Notes: generated from the sequence alone by a model not told the origin. A stretch of 17,050 nt of DNA from Lentzea aerocolonigenes (GCF_000955955.1 NZ_JYJG01000462.1:1-17050), one strand, 5' to 3'. Positions 6,883-16,804 are shown, numbered from the stretch's first letter. Numbers and translations: made by a program.

Positions 6883-6884
6883 GC

Positions 6885-6911
6885 GTCAACACGCCGTAAC
6901 AAAAGGTGAAC
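6885..6911 (+). promoter_or_regulatory. MtrA-box-like direct repeats upstream of mtrA
   Basis: GTCAAC (6885), GTAACA (6896) and GTGAAC (6906) recur at 11- and 10-nt intervals. MtrA is known to bind paired GTNAC-like half-sites about one helical turn apart, so this may be an autoregulatory site. Only the GTAAC copy fits the half-site well. Confidence 0.3.
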
Positions 6912-6966
6912 GTCGCGCGGATATTCCGGCGACGAGCAGGCCAAATCGGGGCGAGGTGGGGTACGT

Positions 6967-6980
6967 GGAACGACAGTTCC
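6967..6980. promoter_or_regulatory. Dyad in the mtrA upstream region
   Basis: GGAAC-GACA-GTTCC is a perfect 5-bp inverted repeat about 95 nt before the mtrA start. It could be an operator or a small hairpin in the leader. No matching regulator is known to me. Confidence 0.25.
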
Positions 6981-7072
6981 GGCCGGTTACCGAACGAGCG
7001 CACATCGCCACCAGCGGCAACGGAGCGTGGGCGGTGCGCGAGCGCGCGACCGGCAGTGCGACGATATTGGGT

Positions 7073-7750
7073 ATGAAGGCACGCGTGCTCGTCGTCGATG
7101 ACGACCCCGCCCTGGCGGAGATGCTGACGATCGTGTTGCGCGGGGAGGGCTTCGACACCGCGGTGGTCGCCGACGGTGCCCGTGCCCTGCCCGCGCTGCG
7201 CGAGCTCAAGCCCGACCTCGTGCTGCTCGACCTGATGCTGCCGGGAATGAACGGCATCGACGTCTGCAAGGCGATCAGGTCCGAGTCGGGCGTGCCGATC
7301 GTGATGCTCACCGCGAAGAGCGACACGGTCGACGTGGTGCTGGGCCTCGAGTCCGGCGCGGACGACTACGTGGTGAAGCCGTTCAAGCCGAAGGAGCTGG
7401 TCGCCCGCATCCGGGCGCGTCTCCGGCGGACCGAGGCCGAGCCGTCCGAGGTGCTGCAGATCGGCGACCTCACGATCGACGTCCCCGGCCACGAGGTGCT
7501 GCGCGAGGGCAGGCCGATCCAGCTCACGCCGCTGGAGTTCGACCTCCTCGTCGCGCTGGCTCGCAAGCCGCGCCAGGTGTTCACCCGCGAGGTGCTGCTC
7601 GAGCAGGTGTGGGGCTACCGCCACGCCGCCGACACGCGCCTGGTGAACGTCCACGTGCAGCGGCTGCGCTCCAAGGTCGAACGGGACCCGGAGCACCCCG
7701 AGGTGGTGTTGACTGTTCGCGGCGTCGGGTACAAGGCCGGCCCTCCGTGA
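7073..7750 (+). CDS. mtrA: DNA-binding response regulator MtrA
   Basis: The 225-residue OmpR/PhoB-type regulator is close in length to M. tuberculosis MtrA (228). The receiver domain spans 1-115: acidic pocket Asp9-Asp10, phosphoacceptor Asp53 in LLDLMLPG, Thr80, and Lys102 in VVKPFKP. The winged-helix DNA-binding domain spans about 128-225, with LTPLEFDLLVALARKP, QVWGYRHAADTRLVNVHVQR and the C-terminal VRGVGYKAG. In actinobacteria MtrA controls cell-wall hydrolase, division and replication genes and, in streptomycetes, development. ATG at 7073 matches the family N-terminus; a longer frame from 6956 is rejected. No clear ribosome binding site is seen, and an AT-rich GATATT lies just upstream. 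It is the first gene of mtrA-mtrB-lpqB. Confidence 0.95.
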   Translation: MKARVLVVDDDPALAEMLTIVLRGEGFDTAVVADGARALPALRELKPDLVLLDLMLPGMNGIDVCKAIRSESGVPIVMLTAKSDTVDVVLGLESGADDYVVKPFKPKELVARIRARLRRTEAEPSEVLQIGDLTIDVPGHEVLREGRPIQLTPLEFDLLVALARKPRQVFTREVLLEQVWGYRHAADTRLVNVHVQRLRSKVERDPEHPEVVLTVRGVGYKAGPP

Positions 7751-7760
7751 CAGGTGGCGT

Positions 7761-9509
7761 ATGAAGTTCGTTCGGCCGGTCGTCGCGAAGGCGCAGCTCC
7801 TCGTCGGGGAAGCGCGGAAGCGATGGGCCGCGTTTGGTGATCTGTGGCGTCGTTCGCTGCAGTTGCGCGTTGTGGTGTCCACGCTCGCGTTGTCGTCGGC
7901 CGTGGTGTTCGTGCTGGGCATGGTCCTGCAGATGCAGATCACCAACCAGCTGCTGAACACCAAGGACGAGGCAGCGGTGCGCCAGGCGATGGCCTCGCGG
8001 GCACTGATCCAGTCCGATCTGGTCGGTCTGAACCCCGGTCCGGACAGCGTGCAGACGCGTTTCCAGAGCGCCATCAACAAGCTCGCCGTCGGTGGCGCCG
8101 GCACGGACGCCACGACGGCGGGTGCCGGCGCGTTCGAGCCCGTGCTCGCCGACGGGCAGGGTGCGAACAGCGCCGGCCGCGTGCCGGCCGTCGGGCCGCT
8201 GGACGACGTTCCTCGTGGTCTTCGGGACATGGTCGAGAACGGCGGAGAGGCCACCCAGATCCACACCGTGCAGCGCGGTGGCAAGGCGACCACCTTGTTC
8301 GTCGTGGGCCTGCCGATGAGCACGACCGCGCGCTCGATGCAGCTGTACCTGATCTTCCCGCTGACCGCCGAGCAGCGGACCGCCGAGGTCGTCCAGTCGA
8401 CTTTGGCCGTCGGTGGCATCGTGCTGCTGATCCTGCTGGCTCTGATCGCGAACCTCGTGACGCGCCAGGTGGTCCGGCCCGTCCGGCAGGCCGCCGAGGT
8501 CGCGGAACGGTTCGCGGACGGCACTTTGCACGAACGCATGCACGTCGTCGGTGAGGACGACGTGGCGCGGCTCGCCGAGTCGTTCAACGAGATGGCCGAG
8601 TCGATCCAGGCCCAGTTCAAGCAGCTGGAGGAGTTCGGCCAGCTGCAGCGCCGCTTCACCTCGGACGTCTCGCACGAGCTGCGCACGCCGTTGACGACCG
8701 TGCGCATGGCCGCGGACGTCCTGCACGCCTCGCGCGAACAGTTCCCCGCCGGGCTCGCCCGGTCCACCGAGCTGCTGGTCGACGAGCTGGACCGCTTCGA
8801 GTCGCTGCTGGGCGACCTGCTGGAGATTTCGCGCCTGGACGCCGGTGTCGAGGAGCTGACCGCCGAACAGGTGGACATCCGCGTGCTGGCGCGCCGTGCG
8901 CACGACTCGGTGCGTGCGATCTCGACGAGCGCAGGTTCGCCGGTGGTGCTGGACCTGCCGGACTCGGAGCTGGTGGCCGAGCTGGATTCCCGTCGGGTGG
9001 AACGAATTCTGCGCAACCTGCTCGCCAACGCCATCGACCACGGCGAAGGCCAGCCGGTCGAGCTCACCATGCGCGGCAACGACGATGCCGTCGCGATCAC
9101 CGTGCGGGACCACGGAGTCGGGCTCCGGCAGGGCGAGGCCGAGCTGGTGTTCAGCCGGTTCTGGCGCGCCGACCCGTCGCGCAACCGCCGCACCGGCGGT
9201 ACCGGTCTGGGCCTGTCGATCTCGCTGGAGGACGCGCGGCTGCACGGCGGCTGGCTCGAGGCGTGGGGCGAACCCGGCCACGGCGCCGTGTTCCGGCTGA
9301 CGCTGCCGCGCAGGCACGGCGAGGAAGTGCGCCACAGCCCGTTGCCCCTCGCGCCCGCGATCGCGCTGGAACCCATTGCGGTGGTGGAGGAACCGGCCGT
9401 GGCGGAGGAACCGGAAGAGGTCGAGCTGACCGAGGCCGAGATCACCTGGCAGCCCGCGGAGCCGGTGGACGGAACGCCCGCGGCTGAGGTTTCGGAGGAA
9501 GTGCGGTGA
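7761..9509 (+). CDS. mtrB: Sensor histidine kinase MtrB
   Basis: The 582-residue membrane kinase phosphorylates MtrA. The first transmembrane helix lies at about 37-58 and the second at about 212-232, with an extracytoplasmic sensor region between them. A HAMP linker follows (about 233-285), then a HisKA domain with His305 in SDVSHELRTP; M. tuberculosis MtrB is also phosphorylated at His305. The ATPase domain shows the N box RILRNLLANAIDH (415-427), DHGVGL (450-455) and GGTGLGLSIS (479-488). A 66-residue tail rich in Glu, Pro and Val (517-582) follows and carries a tandem repeat. It starts 10 nt after mtrA behind AGGTGG and ends overlapping lpqB by 4 nt, so the three genes are co-transcribed. 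Confidence 0.95.
   Translation: MKFVRPVVAKAQLLVGEARKRWAAFGDLWRRSLQLRVVVSTLALSSAVVFVLGMVLQMQITNQLLNTKDEAAVRQAMASRALIQSDLVGLNPGPDSVQTRFQSAINKLAVGGAGTDATTAGAGAFEPVLADGQGANSAGRVPAVGPLDDVPRGLRDMVENGGEATQIHTVQRGGKATTLFVVGLPMSTTARSMQLYLIFPLTAEQRTAEVVQSTLAVGGIVLLILLALIANLVTRQVVRPVRQAAEVAERFADGTLHERMHVVGEDDVARLAESFNEMAESIQAQFKQLEEFGQLQRRFTSDVSHELRTPLTTVRMAADVLHASREQFPAGLARSTELLVDELDRFESLLGDLLEISRLDAGVEELTAEQVDIRVLARRAHDSVRAISTSAGSPVVLDLPDSELVAELDSRRVERILRNLLANAIDHGEGQPVELTMRGNDDAVAITVRDHGVGLRQGEAELVFSRFWRADPSRNRRTGGTGLGLSISLEDARLHGGWLEAWGEPGHGAVFRLTLPRRHGEEVRHSPLPLAPAIALEPIAVVEEPAVAEEPEEVELTEAEITWQPAEPVDGTPAAEVSEEVR
9381..9416 (+). repeat. Tandem 18-bp repeat in the mtrB tail
   Basis: Units 9381-9398 and 9399-9416 share GTGG-N-GGAGGAACCGG, and encode VVEEPA and VAEEPE. 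The first 16 bases differ at one position. The copies suggest local duplication in a low-constraint acidic tail. Confidence 0.7.
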
Positions 9510-11260
9510 AACGGCTGGCGTTGCTGGTGCTCGTCCTCGTCACCATCACGGGGTGCGCGGCGATCCCGACGAACACCCAGCCGAAGCCGATCGGGCCCAA
9601 GGACAACAAGGCCACCAACACGGTTTCCGCGCCGGAACCGAAGCAGGGTATCGACCCGTTCCAGCTCGTGCGCGACTTCGTCGACGCGACGTCGAACCCG
9701 GACGGCGACTACGCGGCCGCCCGCGCCTACCTGACGCCGGAAGCCAGCAAGAACTGGACCGTCACCAAGAACCCGGTGATCATCGAGTCGGCGTTCTCGA
9801 CGGTGCCGATCTCGCAGGCGCCTGCCGACAAGACGCAGATCGTGCTGCTGCAGGGAAAGCGCGTCGGCCGGCTGGGCGGCGACAACGCGTTCGTGACGGA
9901 GCTCGGCGACCTCCGCGAGCGGCGCCTCCGCGAGCCGTTGAAGGTGGAGCGCAACAGCGACAACCAGTGGCGCATCTCGGAAGCGCCGTCTGCCGTCTTC
10001 CTGCCGCTGAACATCTTCAACAACAACTACCGCCGCGTGACTCTGTACTTCTTCAACCCCGAGTTCACCGTGCTGGTGCCGGATCCGCGGTACGTCGTCG
10101 TCCCGCCGGCCATCAGCATTCCCACACGTGTCACCGAGCTGCTGATCAAGGGCCCGGCCGACACCGTGCGCGACACGTTGAAGAGCGCGATCCCCTCGGA
10201 CGCGGACACGTTCTCGGAGACGAAGGAAGCCGACGACGGGGCGCTGGAGGTCAACCTCACCAAGGTGGGCAAGGACCTGACGCCCGAGAAGAACAAGCAG
10301 ATCGTCGCGCAGGTCGTGAAATCGCTCTCCGGCGTCACCACGTCGCGAGTGCGCGTGCTCGTCGACGGTCAGCAGATCCTGCCGGACCAGCGGGACTACC
10401 GGCCGTCCGACGTGTCCGCGACCGCGGGCGAATCGTTGCTGGCGTTGAATGCGAACCTCCAGGGCATGCTCGTGGCGGACGGGGCGATCAGGTCGCTGGC
10501 CGACGGCAACCCGATCAAGGGCCGGGCGGGCAGCGGCGAGTACGGCGCGGTGTCGGCGGCGCAGTCGCTGGACGGCTCGCGGCTGGCCGTGGTCTCCCGC
10601 TCCGGTGGCTCGATGCGGTTGCGCGTGGGAGAGCTGGAACAGGAGCTGTCCGACGTGGACGTCAAGGCGAACTCGCTTTCACGGCCCACCTGGCTGTTGT
10701 CGAGCGGTCCCAAGGAACCCGGTTCCGAGGTCTGGACCGTGGTCAACGGCACCTCCGTCGCCCGCGTGACCCGTTCCAACAACGGCAGCTGGACCGCTGC
10801 GGCCGTGAACATCACCGAGCTGGCCCAGTTCGGCCCGATCAGTGATTTGAGGTTGTCGCGCGACGGCACCCGCGCGGCCCTGGTGATCGGCGGCAAGCTG
10901 TACCTCGCGTCCGTGGTCCGCAACGACCAGGACGTGGCACTGCGAACCCCTCGCCAGCTCCAGCAGTCCACGCTGGGCTCGGCCGTGCAGTCGATCGACT
11001 GGCTCTCCCAGGACGTGCTGGTCGTCTCCTCCTCTCTGCCCACGCTGCCGGTCACGAAGGTCAACACGGACGGCTTCAAGCTGGAGCGCTACAGCCAGTC
11101 GAACCTGAACGTGCCGGTGAGTTCGGTGGCAGCGGCGCCGGCCCGTCAGGTGCAGGTGATCGACCCGTCGGGGCTGTGGTCGGCGTCGGACATCACGGAC
11201 GTGTGGAAGTCGAGCTCTCTGCGGGTGCCGGCGGGCGCGCTGGTCTTCTACCCGGGCTGA
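9506..11260 (+). CDS. lpqB: Lipoprotein LpqB, MtrAB accessory factor
   Basis: The 584-residue lipoprotein is nearly the same length as M. tuberculosis LpqB (583). The signal peptide is residues 1-16, and the lipobox ITGC gives lipidated Cys17, so it is anchored outside the cytoplasmic membrane. A GerMN-type domain lies at about 205-292 (VTELLIKGPADTVRDTL onward). The C-terminal half (about 300-584) has the repeated strand pattern of a beta-propeller-like sensor. LpqB is known to bind the MtrB extracellular domain and tune MtrA phosphorylation. The GTG start has GGAGGAA 5 nt upstream and overlaps the mtrB stop in GTGA, indicating translational coupling. Its end overlaps the convergent comF-like gene by 13 nt, and no terminator is seen there. 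Confidence 0.93.
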   Translation: MKRLALLVLVLVTITGCAAIPTNTQPKPIGPKDNKATNTVSAPEPKQGIDPFQLVRDFVDATSNPDGDYAAARAYLTPEASKNWTVTKNPVIIESAFSTVPISQAPADKTQIVLLQGKRVGRLGGDNAFVTELGDLRERRLREPLKVERNSDNQWRISEAPSAVFLPLNIFNNNYRRVTLYFFNPEFTVLVPDPRYVVVPPAISIPTRVTELLIKGPADTVRDTLKSAIPSDADTFSETKEADDGALEVNLTKVGKDLTPEKNKQIVAQVVKSLSGVTTSRVRVLVDGQQILPDQRDYRPSDVSATAGESLLALNANLQGMLVADGAIRSLADGNPIKGRAGSGEYGAVSAAQSLDGSRLAVVSRSGGSMRLRVGELEQELSDVDVKANSLSRPTWLLSSGPKEPGSEVWTVVNGTSVARVTRSNNGSWTAAAVNITELAQFGPISDLRLSRDGTRAALVIGGKLYLASVVRNDQDVALRTPRQLQQSTLGSAVQSIDWLSQDVLVVSSSLPTLPVTKVNTDGFKLERYSQSNLNVPVSSVAAAPARQVQVIDPSGLWSASDITDVWKSSSLRVPAGALVFYPG

Positions 11261-11862
11261 GCGGGGCGCGCCGAGGTCAAGGCGAGCACGGCGTGGGTGC
11301 GCACTCCAGCTCCGCGTAAAGCCCTGACACACGCCGAGGCCGTCGCACCCGTCGTGATCACGTCGTCGATGAGGACCGTCGTACCCGGCGGCGGTCTGCC
11401 GTGGACCGAAACACGCCCAGCGAGATTCCGCCGCCGTTCCTCGACCCCGAGCCCGACCGAATCCCGCACACCCGGCGCGAGACTCAGGACCTGAGCCACC
11501 TCGGCGATCTCCACAGCCCGAGCGATTCTCACCATGTGGTCGCCGCCCCTCTCGCGCGCGGCACTTCTTCGTGACGGGGCAGGGATGAGCGTCCACGGGC
11601 GCGGGCCCACCGTTGTGAGAGCTGCGGCCACGATGGCGCCGAACCAGGCCACAAGCGCCCGTGCGCCCCGTTCCTTGAAGGCGAGCACGAGTTCCCTTGC
11701 GGGGCCGTGATAGGCGGCCAGCGCCCACACAGGAGGCCCGACACCGGGCACGTGGATTCGCTCTGGCGGCCCGAAAGCGTCGAGGCACGTGGCGCAGCAG
11801 GCGGTGCCGGGGCGGTCGCAGCCGGCGCAGCTGGACGGCAGCAGCAGGTCGAGTGCGGTCAT
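11248..11862 (-). CDS. ComF-family phosphoribosyltransferase-like protein
   Basis: The 204-residue protein has an N-terminal Cys cluster (CAGC at 12-15 and CATC at 23-26) typical of the zinc site in ComF/GntX proteins. The PRPP-binding loop VLIDDVITTGATA lies at 163-175. In naturally competent bacteria ComF helps DNA uptake; in actinobacteria its role is unclear. The equivalent gene, Rv3242c, lies between lpqB and the hpf gene in M. tuberculosis on the same strand as its neighbours; here it is inverted. ATG at 11862 matches the family start (MTALDLLLP); the frame could extend 28 residues upstream, but that stretch is unlike the family. No ribosome binding site is visible, so leaderless transcription is possible. 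Confidence 0.85.
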   Translation of the reverse strand: MTALDLLLPSSCAGCDRPGTACCATCLDAFGPPERIHVPGVGPPVWALAAYHGPARELVLAFKERGARALVAWFGAIVAAALTTVGPRPWTLIPAPSRRSAARERGGDHMVRIARAVEIAEVAQVLSLAPGVRDSVGLGVEERRRNLAGRVSVHGRPPPGTTVLIDDVITTGATASACVRALRGAGVRTHAVLALTSARPAQPG

Positions 11863-12062
11863 GGGACAAGCATGGCGACGGGGTCTGACAAAAAATCGCG
11901 GTCCTGCTTCCGGTGGCGCGCAGGGGACTTTCGGCACCGCCCACAAGGGTGAAGTTCATGTTTCGTTGTGGATCACCGTTGGGTCCAGGTAGGACGCATC
12001 GGCCCAGTTCGTCGCGGGTTCTGTGACGACGCACCAAGATCCGGTAACTCGTTTCGACCCGT

Positions 12063-12090
12063 TTGTCCCAACGACTGTTGAGCGGATGTT
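12063..12090 (+). promoter_or_regulatory. Weak promoter candidate before the hairpin cluster
   Basis: TTGTCC (12063-12068) and GATGTT (12085-12090) with a 16-nt spacer would start a transcript near 12097, at the base of the first long hairpin. Both boxes are poor, so this rests mainly on position. CAAC-GACT-GTTG (12069-12080) lies in the spacer. Confidence 0.2.
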
Positions 12091-12095
12091 TCAGA

Positions 12096-12202
12096 ACTGA
12101 GGCGTCCGCAGGTTGGACGTCTCGGTGCTGGGGAACCCAGCCGCATGAGCACTCGAGCCGTCAGTGCGGAGGGGTCCGAGCGTGAGGCCAGACCGTGAGG
12201 TC
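12096..12202 (+). ncRNA. Candidate structured RNA upstream of hpf
   Basis: Four hairpins follow in series. Hairpin 1 (12096-12126) has arms ACTGAGGCGTCC and GGACGTCTCGGT: 12 bp with two G-U pairs and a 7-nt loop. Hairpin 2 (12127-12141), GCTGGG-GAA-CCCAGC, starts at the very next base, so the two could stack coaxially. Hairpin 3 (12149-12167) is GCACT-N9-AGTGC. Hairpin 4 (12191-12202), GACC-GTGA-GGTC, carries a GNRA loop. The order and stability suggest an RNA rather than operators. The strand is assumed to be that of hpf. The raiA motif RNA is known upstream of raiA/hpf genes in Actinobacteria; I could not match its consensus from memory. Confidence 0.35.
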
Positions 12203-12339
12203 CTTGTTAACGACTATTCACATGTAGAGCTGACCAGCGGTTATTCCTTGGAATGCCACGATGTCCGGTCGCAGCGGAGATCAACGCCGTTGTCCGCCAT
12301 TGGGCGAAATCCCCCGTTCAGCCAGGCGTGACTGCCCTG

Positions 12340-12362
12340 TGATCGGCCATCGATACCGATCA
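12340..12362. other. Inverted repeat in the hpf upstream region
   Basis: TGATCGG (12340-12346) and CCGATCA (12356-12362) form a perfect 7-bp stem with a 9-nt loop. It may be part of a larger RNA fold or a regulator site. Confidence 0.35.
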
Positions 12363-12598
12363 GTTCTGTTGGAAGAAGTGCTCGCAACGCCCGCTGAGCG
12401 CTTCGGAATCGATCTCTTCGAGGTTTCGGGAACATGACGCGCGGGTCGCCCGTTGGCTGGGTATGAGGCCGCACCTGGACCCGTTCGACGCAGCGAGACT
12501 GCCGTCGAGTGCCGGTTCGGGGCTGCGCCGGACGGGTGAGCGAGATGCCGGTGGGCTGGGTTCGTGGCACGCTCGGGACACGACTCGCAACGCGCTGT

Positions 12599-12849
12599 CG
12601 TCGCGCTGCGTAGTCACCAAAAAAACTGGTCGTTCCCCCGGCAAGGGGGCTTACGCGACGGTGAATCCCAAGCTAACGTGCACCGCTATCAGCGTTCCCG
12701 GCCCGCGGGGAGGAGGCGAACAGCCCATGACCCTGGCGCCGTGAGAGCTGAGGGAGACGACCCTCTGCGACACAAGAGCGATCCAAGATCGCCACGGCGC
12801 TCTGAATTCAGTCCAGCCAAAGCTCGCAGCAAAGCGAGGGAGGTCGTGT
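12599..12849 (+). promoter_or_regulatory. Structured 5' leader of hpf
   Basis: CGTCGCG (12599-12605) pairs with CGCGACG (12654-12660) around CCCCC-GGCAA-GGGGG (12635-12649). Downstream, GAGGG-N6-CCCTC (12750-12765) is followed by two exclusive options: GCGATC-CAA-GATCGC (12778-12792) or AGAGCG/CGCTCT (12775-12780 with 12798-12803), which share bases. Finally CTCGC-N6-GCGAG (12823-12838) touches the hpf ribosome binding site GGGAGG (12838-12843), so its folding could affect translation. A TAACGT -10-like box at 12674-12679 with a poor -35 (TTACGC, 17-nt spacer) may start a transcript inside this region. Confidence 0.4.
12727..12744 (+). CDS. Possible five-codon leader ORF (MTLAP)
   Basis: AGGAGG (12711-12716) lies 10 nt before ATG ACC CTG GCG CCG TGA. 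A strong ribosome binding site before so short a frame, 106 nt before hpf, looks like a leader peptide or a ribosome standby site. It may be chance in GC-rich sequence. Confidence 0.2.
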   Translation: MTLAP

Positions 12850-13518
12850 ATGGACATCGTCGTTAAGGGCCGCAACGTCGAGGTGCCCGATCACTACAGG
12901 GTGCACGTCGCCGAAAAGCTGGCCCGGCTTGAGCGCTACGACCGCAAGGTCATCCGCTTCGACGTGGAGCTTTTCCACGAGCCGAACCGCCGACAGTCGA
13001 AGAACTGCCAGCGGGTCGAAATCACCGGCAAGGGACGGGGACCAGTCATCCGTTCCGAAGCCTGCGCGGGTGACTTCTACGCCGCGCTCGATTCTGCGGT
13101 CGCGAAGCTCGAGAACCGCCTGCGTCGGTCGCACGACCGCAGGCGAGTCCACCACGGGGCGCGGGCCCCGATCTCGGTGGCCGAAGCGACAAGCGGGCTG
13201 GGGGACTCCTCCGCCGCTGGCGAAGCAATGACGTCGCGCCGCGCGAAGACCGCGGTGCTCGACGCACCCGAGGCCGACTACGAGGGCATGGCGGAAGTGC
13301 CCGCGCAGCGGTGGGACGACGGCCTCGACGACAAGTTGCCCGGACGCGTCGTACGCGAAAAGGAGCACGCCGCCAAACCGATGACCGTCGACCAGGCCCT
13401 CTACGAGATGGAACTGGTCGGACACGACTTCTACCTGTTCGCCGACACCGACAGCGGGCGCCCGAGCGTCGTCTATCGCCGGAAGGGATTCGACTACGGC
13501 GTGATCAGGCTCGCCTGA
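12850..13518 (+). CDS. hpf: Ribosome hibernation promoting factor, long form (HPF/RaiA)
   Basis: The 222-residue protein has the two parts of long HPF. The N-terminal ribosome-binding domain (1-95) starts DIVVKGRNVEVPDHYR, with LENRLRRSHDRRR at its end. A variable linker (about 96-163) follows. The C-terminal dimerisation domain (164-222) contains KPMTVDQALYEMELVGHDFYLF and ends RRKGFDYGVIRL. It binds the 30S decoding region and pairs two 70S ribosomes into inactive 100S particles under stress. The M. tuberculosis counterpart is Rv3241c, also next to secA1. ATG at 12850 has an excellent GGGAGG ribosome binding site 6 nt upstream. Expression may be controlled through the structured leader, and a strong terminator follows. 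Confidence 0.93.
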   Translation: MDIVVKGRNVEVPDHYRVHVAEKLARLERYDRKVIRFDVELFHEPNRRQSKNCQRVEITGKGRGPVIRSEACAGDFYAALDSAVAKLENRLRRSHDRRRVHHGARAPISVAEATSGLGDSSAAGEAMTSRRAKTAVLDAPEADYEGMAEVPAQRWDDGLDDKLPGRVVREKEHAAKPMTVDQALYEMELVGHDFYLFADTDSGRPSVVYRRKGFDYGVIRLA

Positions 13519-13540
13519 CACCGGTAACCACACCTTCGAC

Positions 13541-13579
13541 CGCCGCCGCCCTGCACCCCTCGTGTGCGGGGCGGCGGCG
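13541..13579 (+). terminator. Terminator after hpf
   Basis: CGCCGCCGCCC (13541-13551) pairs with GGGCGGCGGCG (13569-13579), an 11-bp GC stem. The loop holds a smaller GCAC/GTGC pairing. It starts 23 nt after the hpf stop and separates hpf from secA. Confidence 0.75.
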
Positions 13580-13608
13580 TGCGTCTACCGCCGTTCGGCA
13601 CTCGGTCG

Positions 13609-13625
13609 TTCACCGTCAAGGTGAA
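13609..13625. other. Small inverted repeat upstream of secA
   Basis: TTCACC-GTCAA-GGTGAA is a perfect 6-bp inverted repeat in the hpf-secA gap. An operator or small hairpin; the role is unknown. Confidence 0.3.
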
Positions 13626-13711
13626 TCTCGCCCGACCAGGAACCTTTACGCGGGCCTCATGCGTTCAGAACAGCAGTAGCTCGAGGTGGCGGCACACCTT
13701 GCGGACGCATC

Positions 13712-13732
13712 TGACCTGCGCATACCAGGTCA
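13712..13732. promoter_or_regulatory. Dyad operator candidate upstream of the secA promoter
   Basis: TGACCTG (13712-13718) and CAGGTCA (13726-13732) form a perfect 7-bp inverted repeat with a 7-nt spacer. It ends 25 nt before the -35 box, a common place for an activator or repressor site. Confidence 0.4.
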
Positions 13733-13756
13733 CGGGGGCCAATCCGCCTGTGTCTG

Positions 13757-13785
13757 TGCACACACCTTGGCGACTTGCCTACGAT
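13757..13785 (+). promoter_or_regulatory. Candidate secA promoter
   Basis: TGCACA (13757-13762) and TACGAT (13780-13785) with a 17-nt spacer fit a housekeeping-sigma promoter with start near 13792. The palindrome TGTGCACA (13755-13762) covers the -35. The leader would be about 54 nt. Confidence 0.5.
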
Positions 13786-13845
13786 GGGCAGGGGAAAGGC
13801 GTCCGACGTGGGCGCGCCGCGATACAGGTGATGAGGTCTATCCAG

Positions 13846-16782
<2,937 letters not shown>

Positions 16783-16804
16783 CGCCACCCCGCGCACCAC
16801 CCCA

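Larger units (their letters stand above)
11863..12849. other. Long non-coding, hairpin-rich region upstream of hpf
   Basis: This is the largest gap in the window. Open frames within it (for example minus-strand 12241-12570) have mixed third bases, no family look and weak starts, so I call none of them genes. It contains many perfect inverted repeats: the group at 12096-12202, ATTCC-TT-GGAAT (12243-12254), TGATCGG-N9-CCGATCA (12340-12362) and the group from 12599 to the hpf start. It probably holds the comF and hpf promoters and one or more structured RNAs. No tRNA, rRNA, tmRNA or RNase P signature is seen. Confidence 0.6.

Noticed and set aside
6967..6990. ECF sigma promoter GGAAC...GTT before mtrA
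   Set aside because: The 14-nt spacer is shorter than the usual 16-18, and GGAAC is better explained as half of a dyad.
5912..9445. Very long minus-strand open frame opposite the methyltransferase, mtrA and mtrB
   Set aside because: Composition is low-complexity Ser/Arg and Gln/His-rich, the usual shadow of GC-rich genes; the plus-strand proteins have complete family motifs.
12241..12570. 109-codon minus-strand frame in the hpf upstream region
   Set aside because: Mixed third bases, no ribosome binding site and no recognisable domain.
11863..12849. Cyclic-di-AMP (ydaO), cobalamin or other common riboswitch
   Set aside because: A GGTGAATCC string at 12660-12668 caught my eye, but the other conserved elements of these classes were not found.
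12463..12866. Plus-strand frames of 93 and 100 codons before hpf
   Set aside because: Poor coding character and overlap with strong inverted repeats; only the final MTLAP part with its ribosome binding site is noted.
13564..13845. Upstream extension of secA
   Set aside because: It runs through the hpf terminator and the likely secA promoter and has no SecA similarity.
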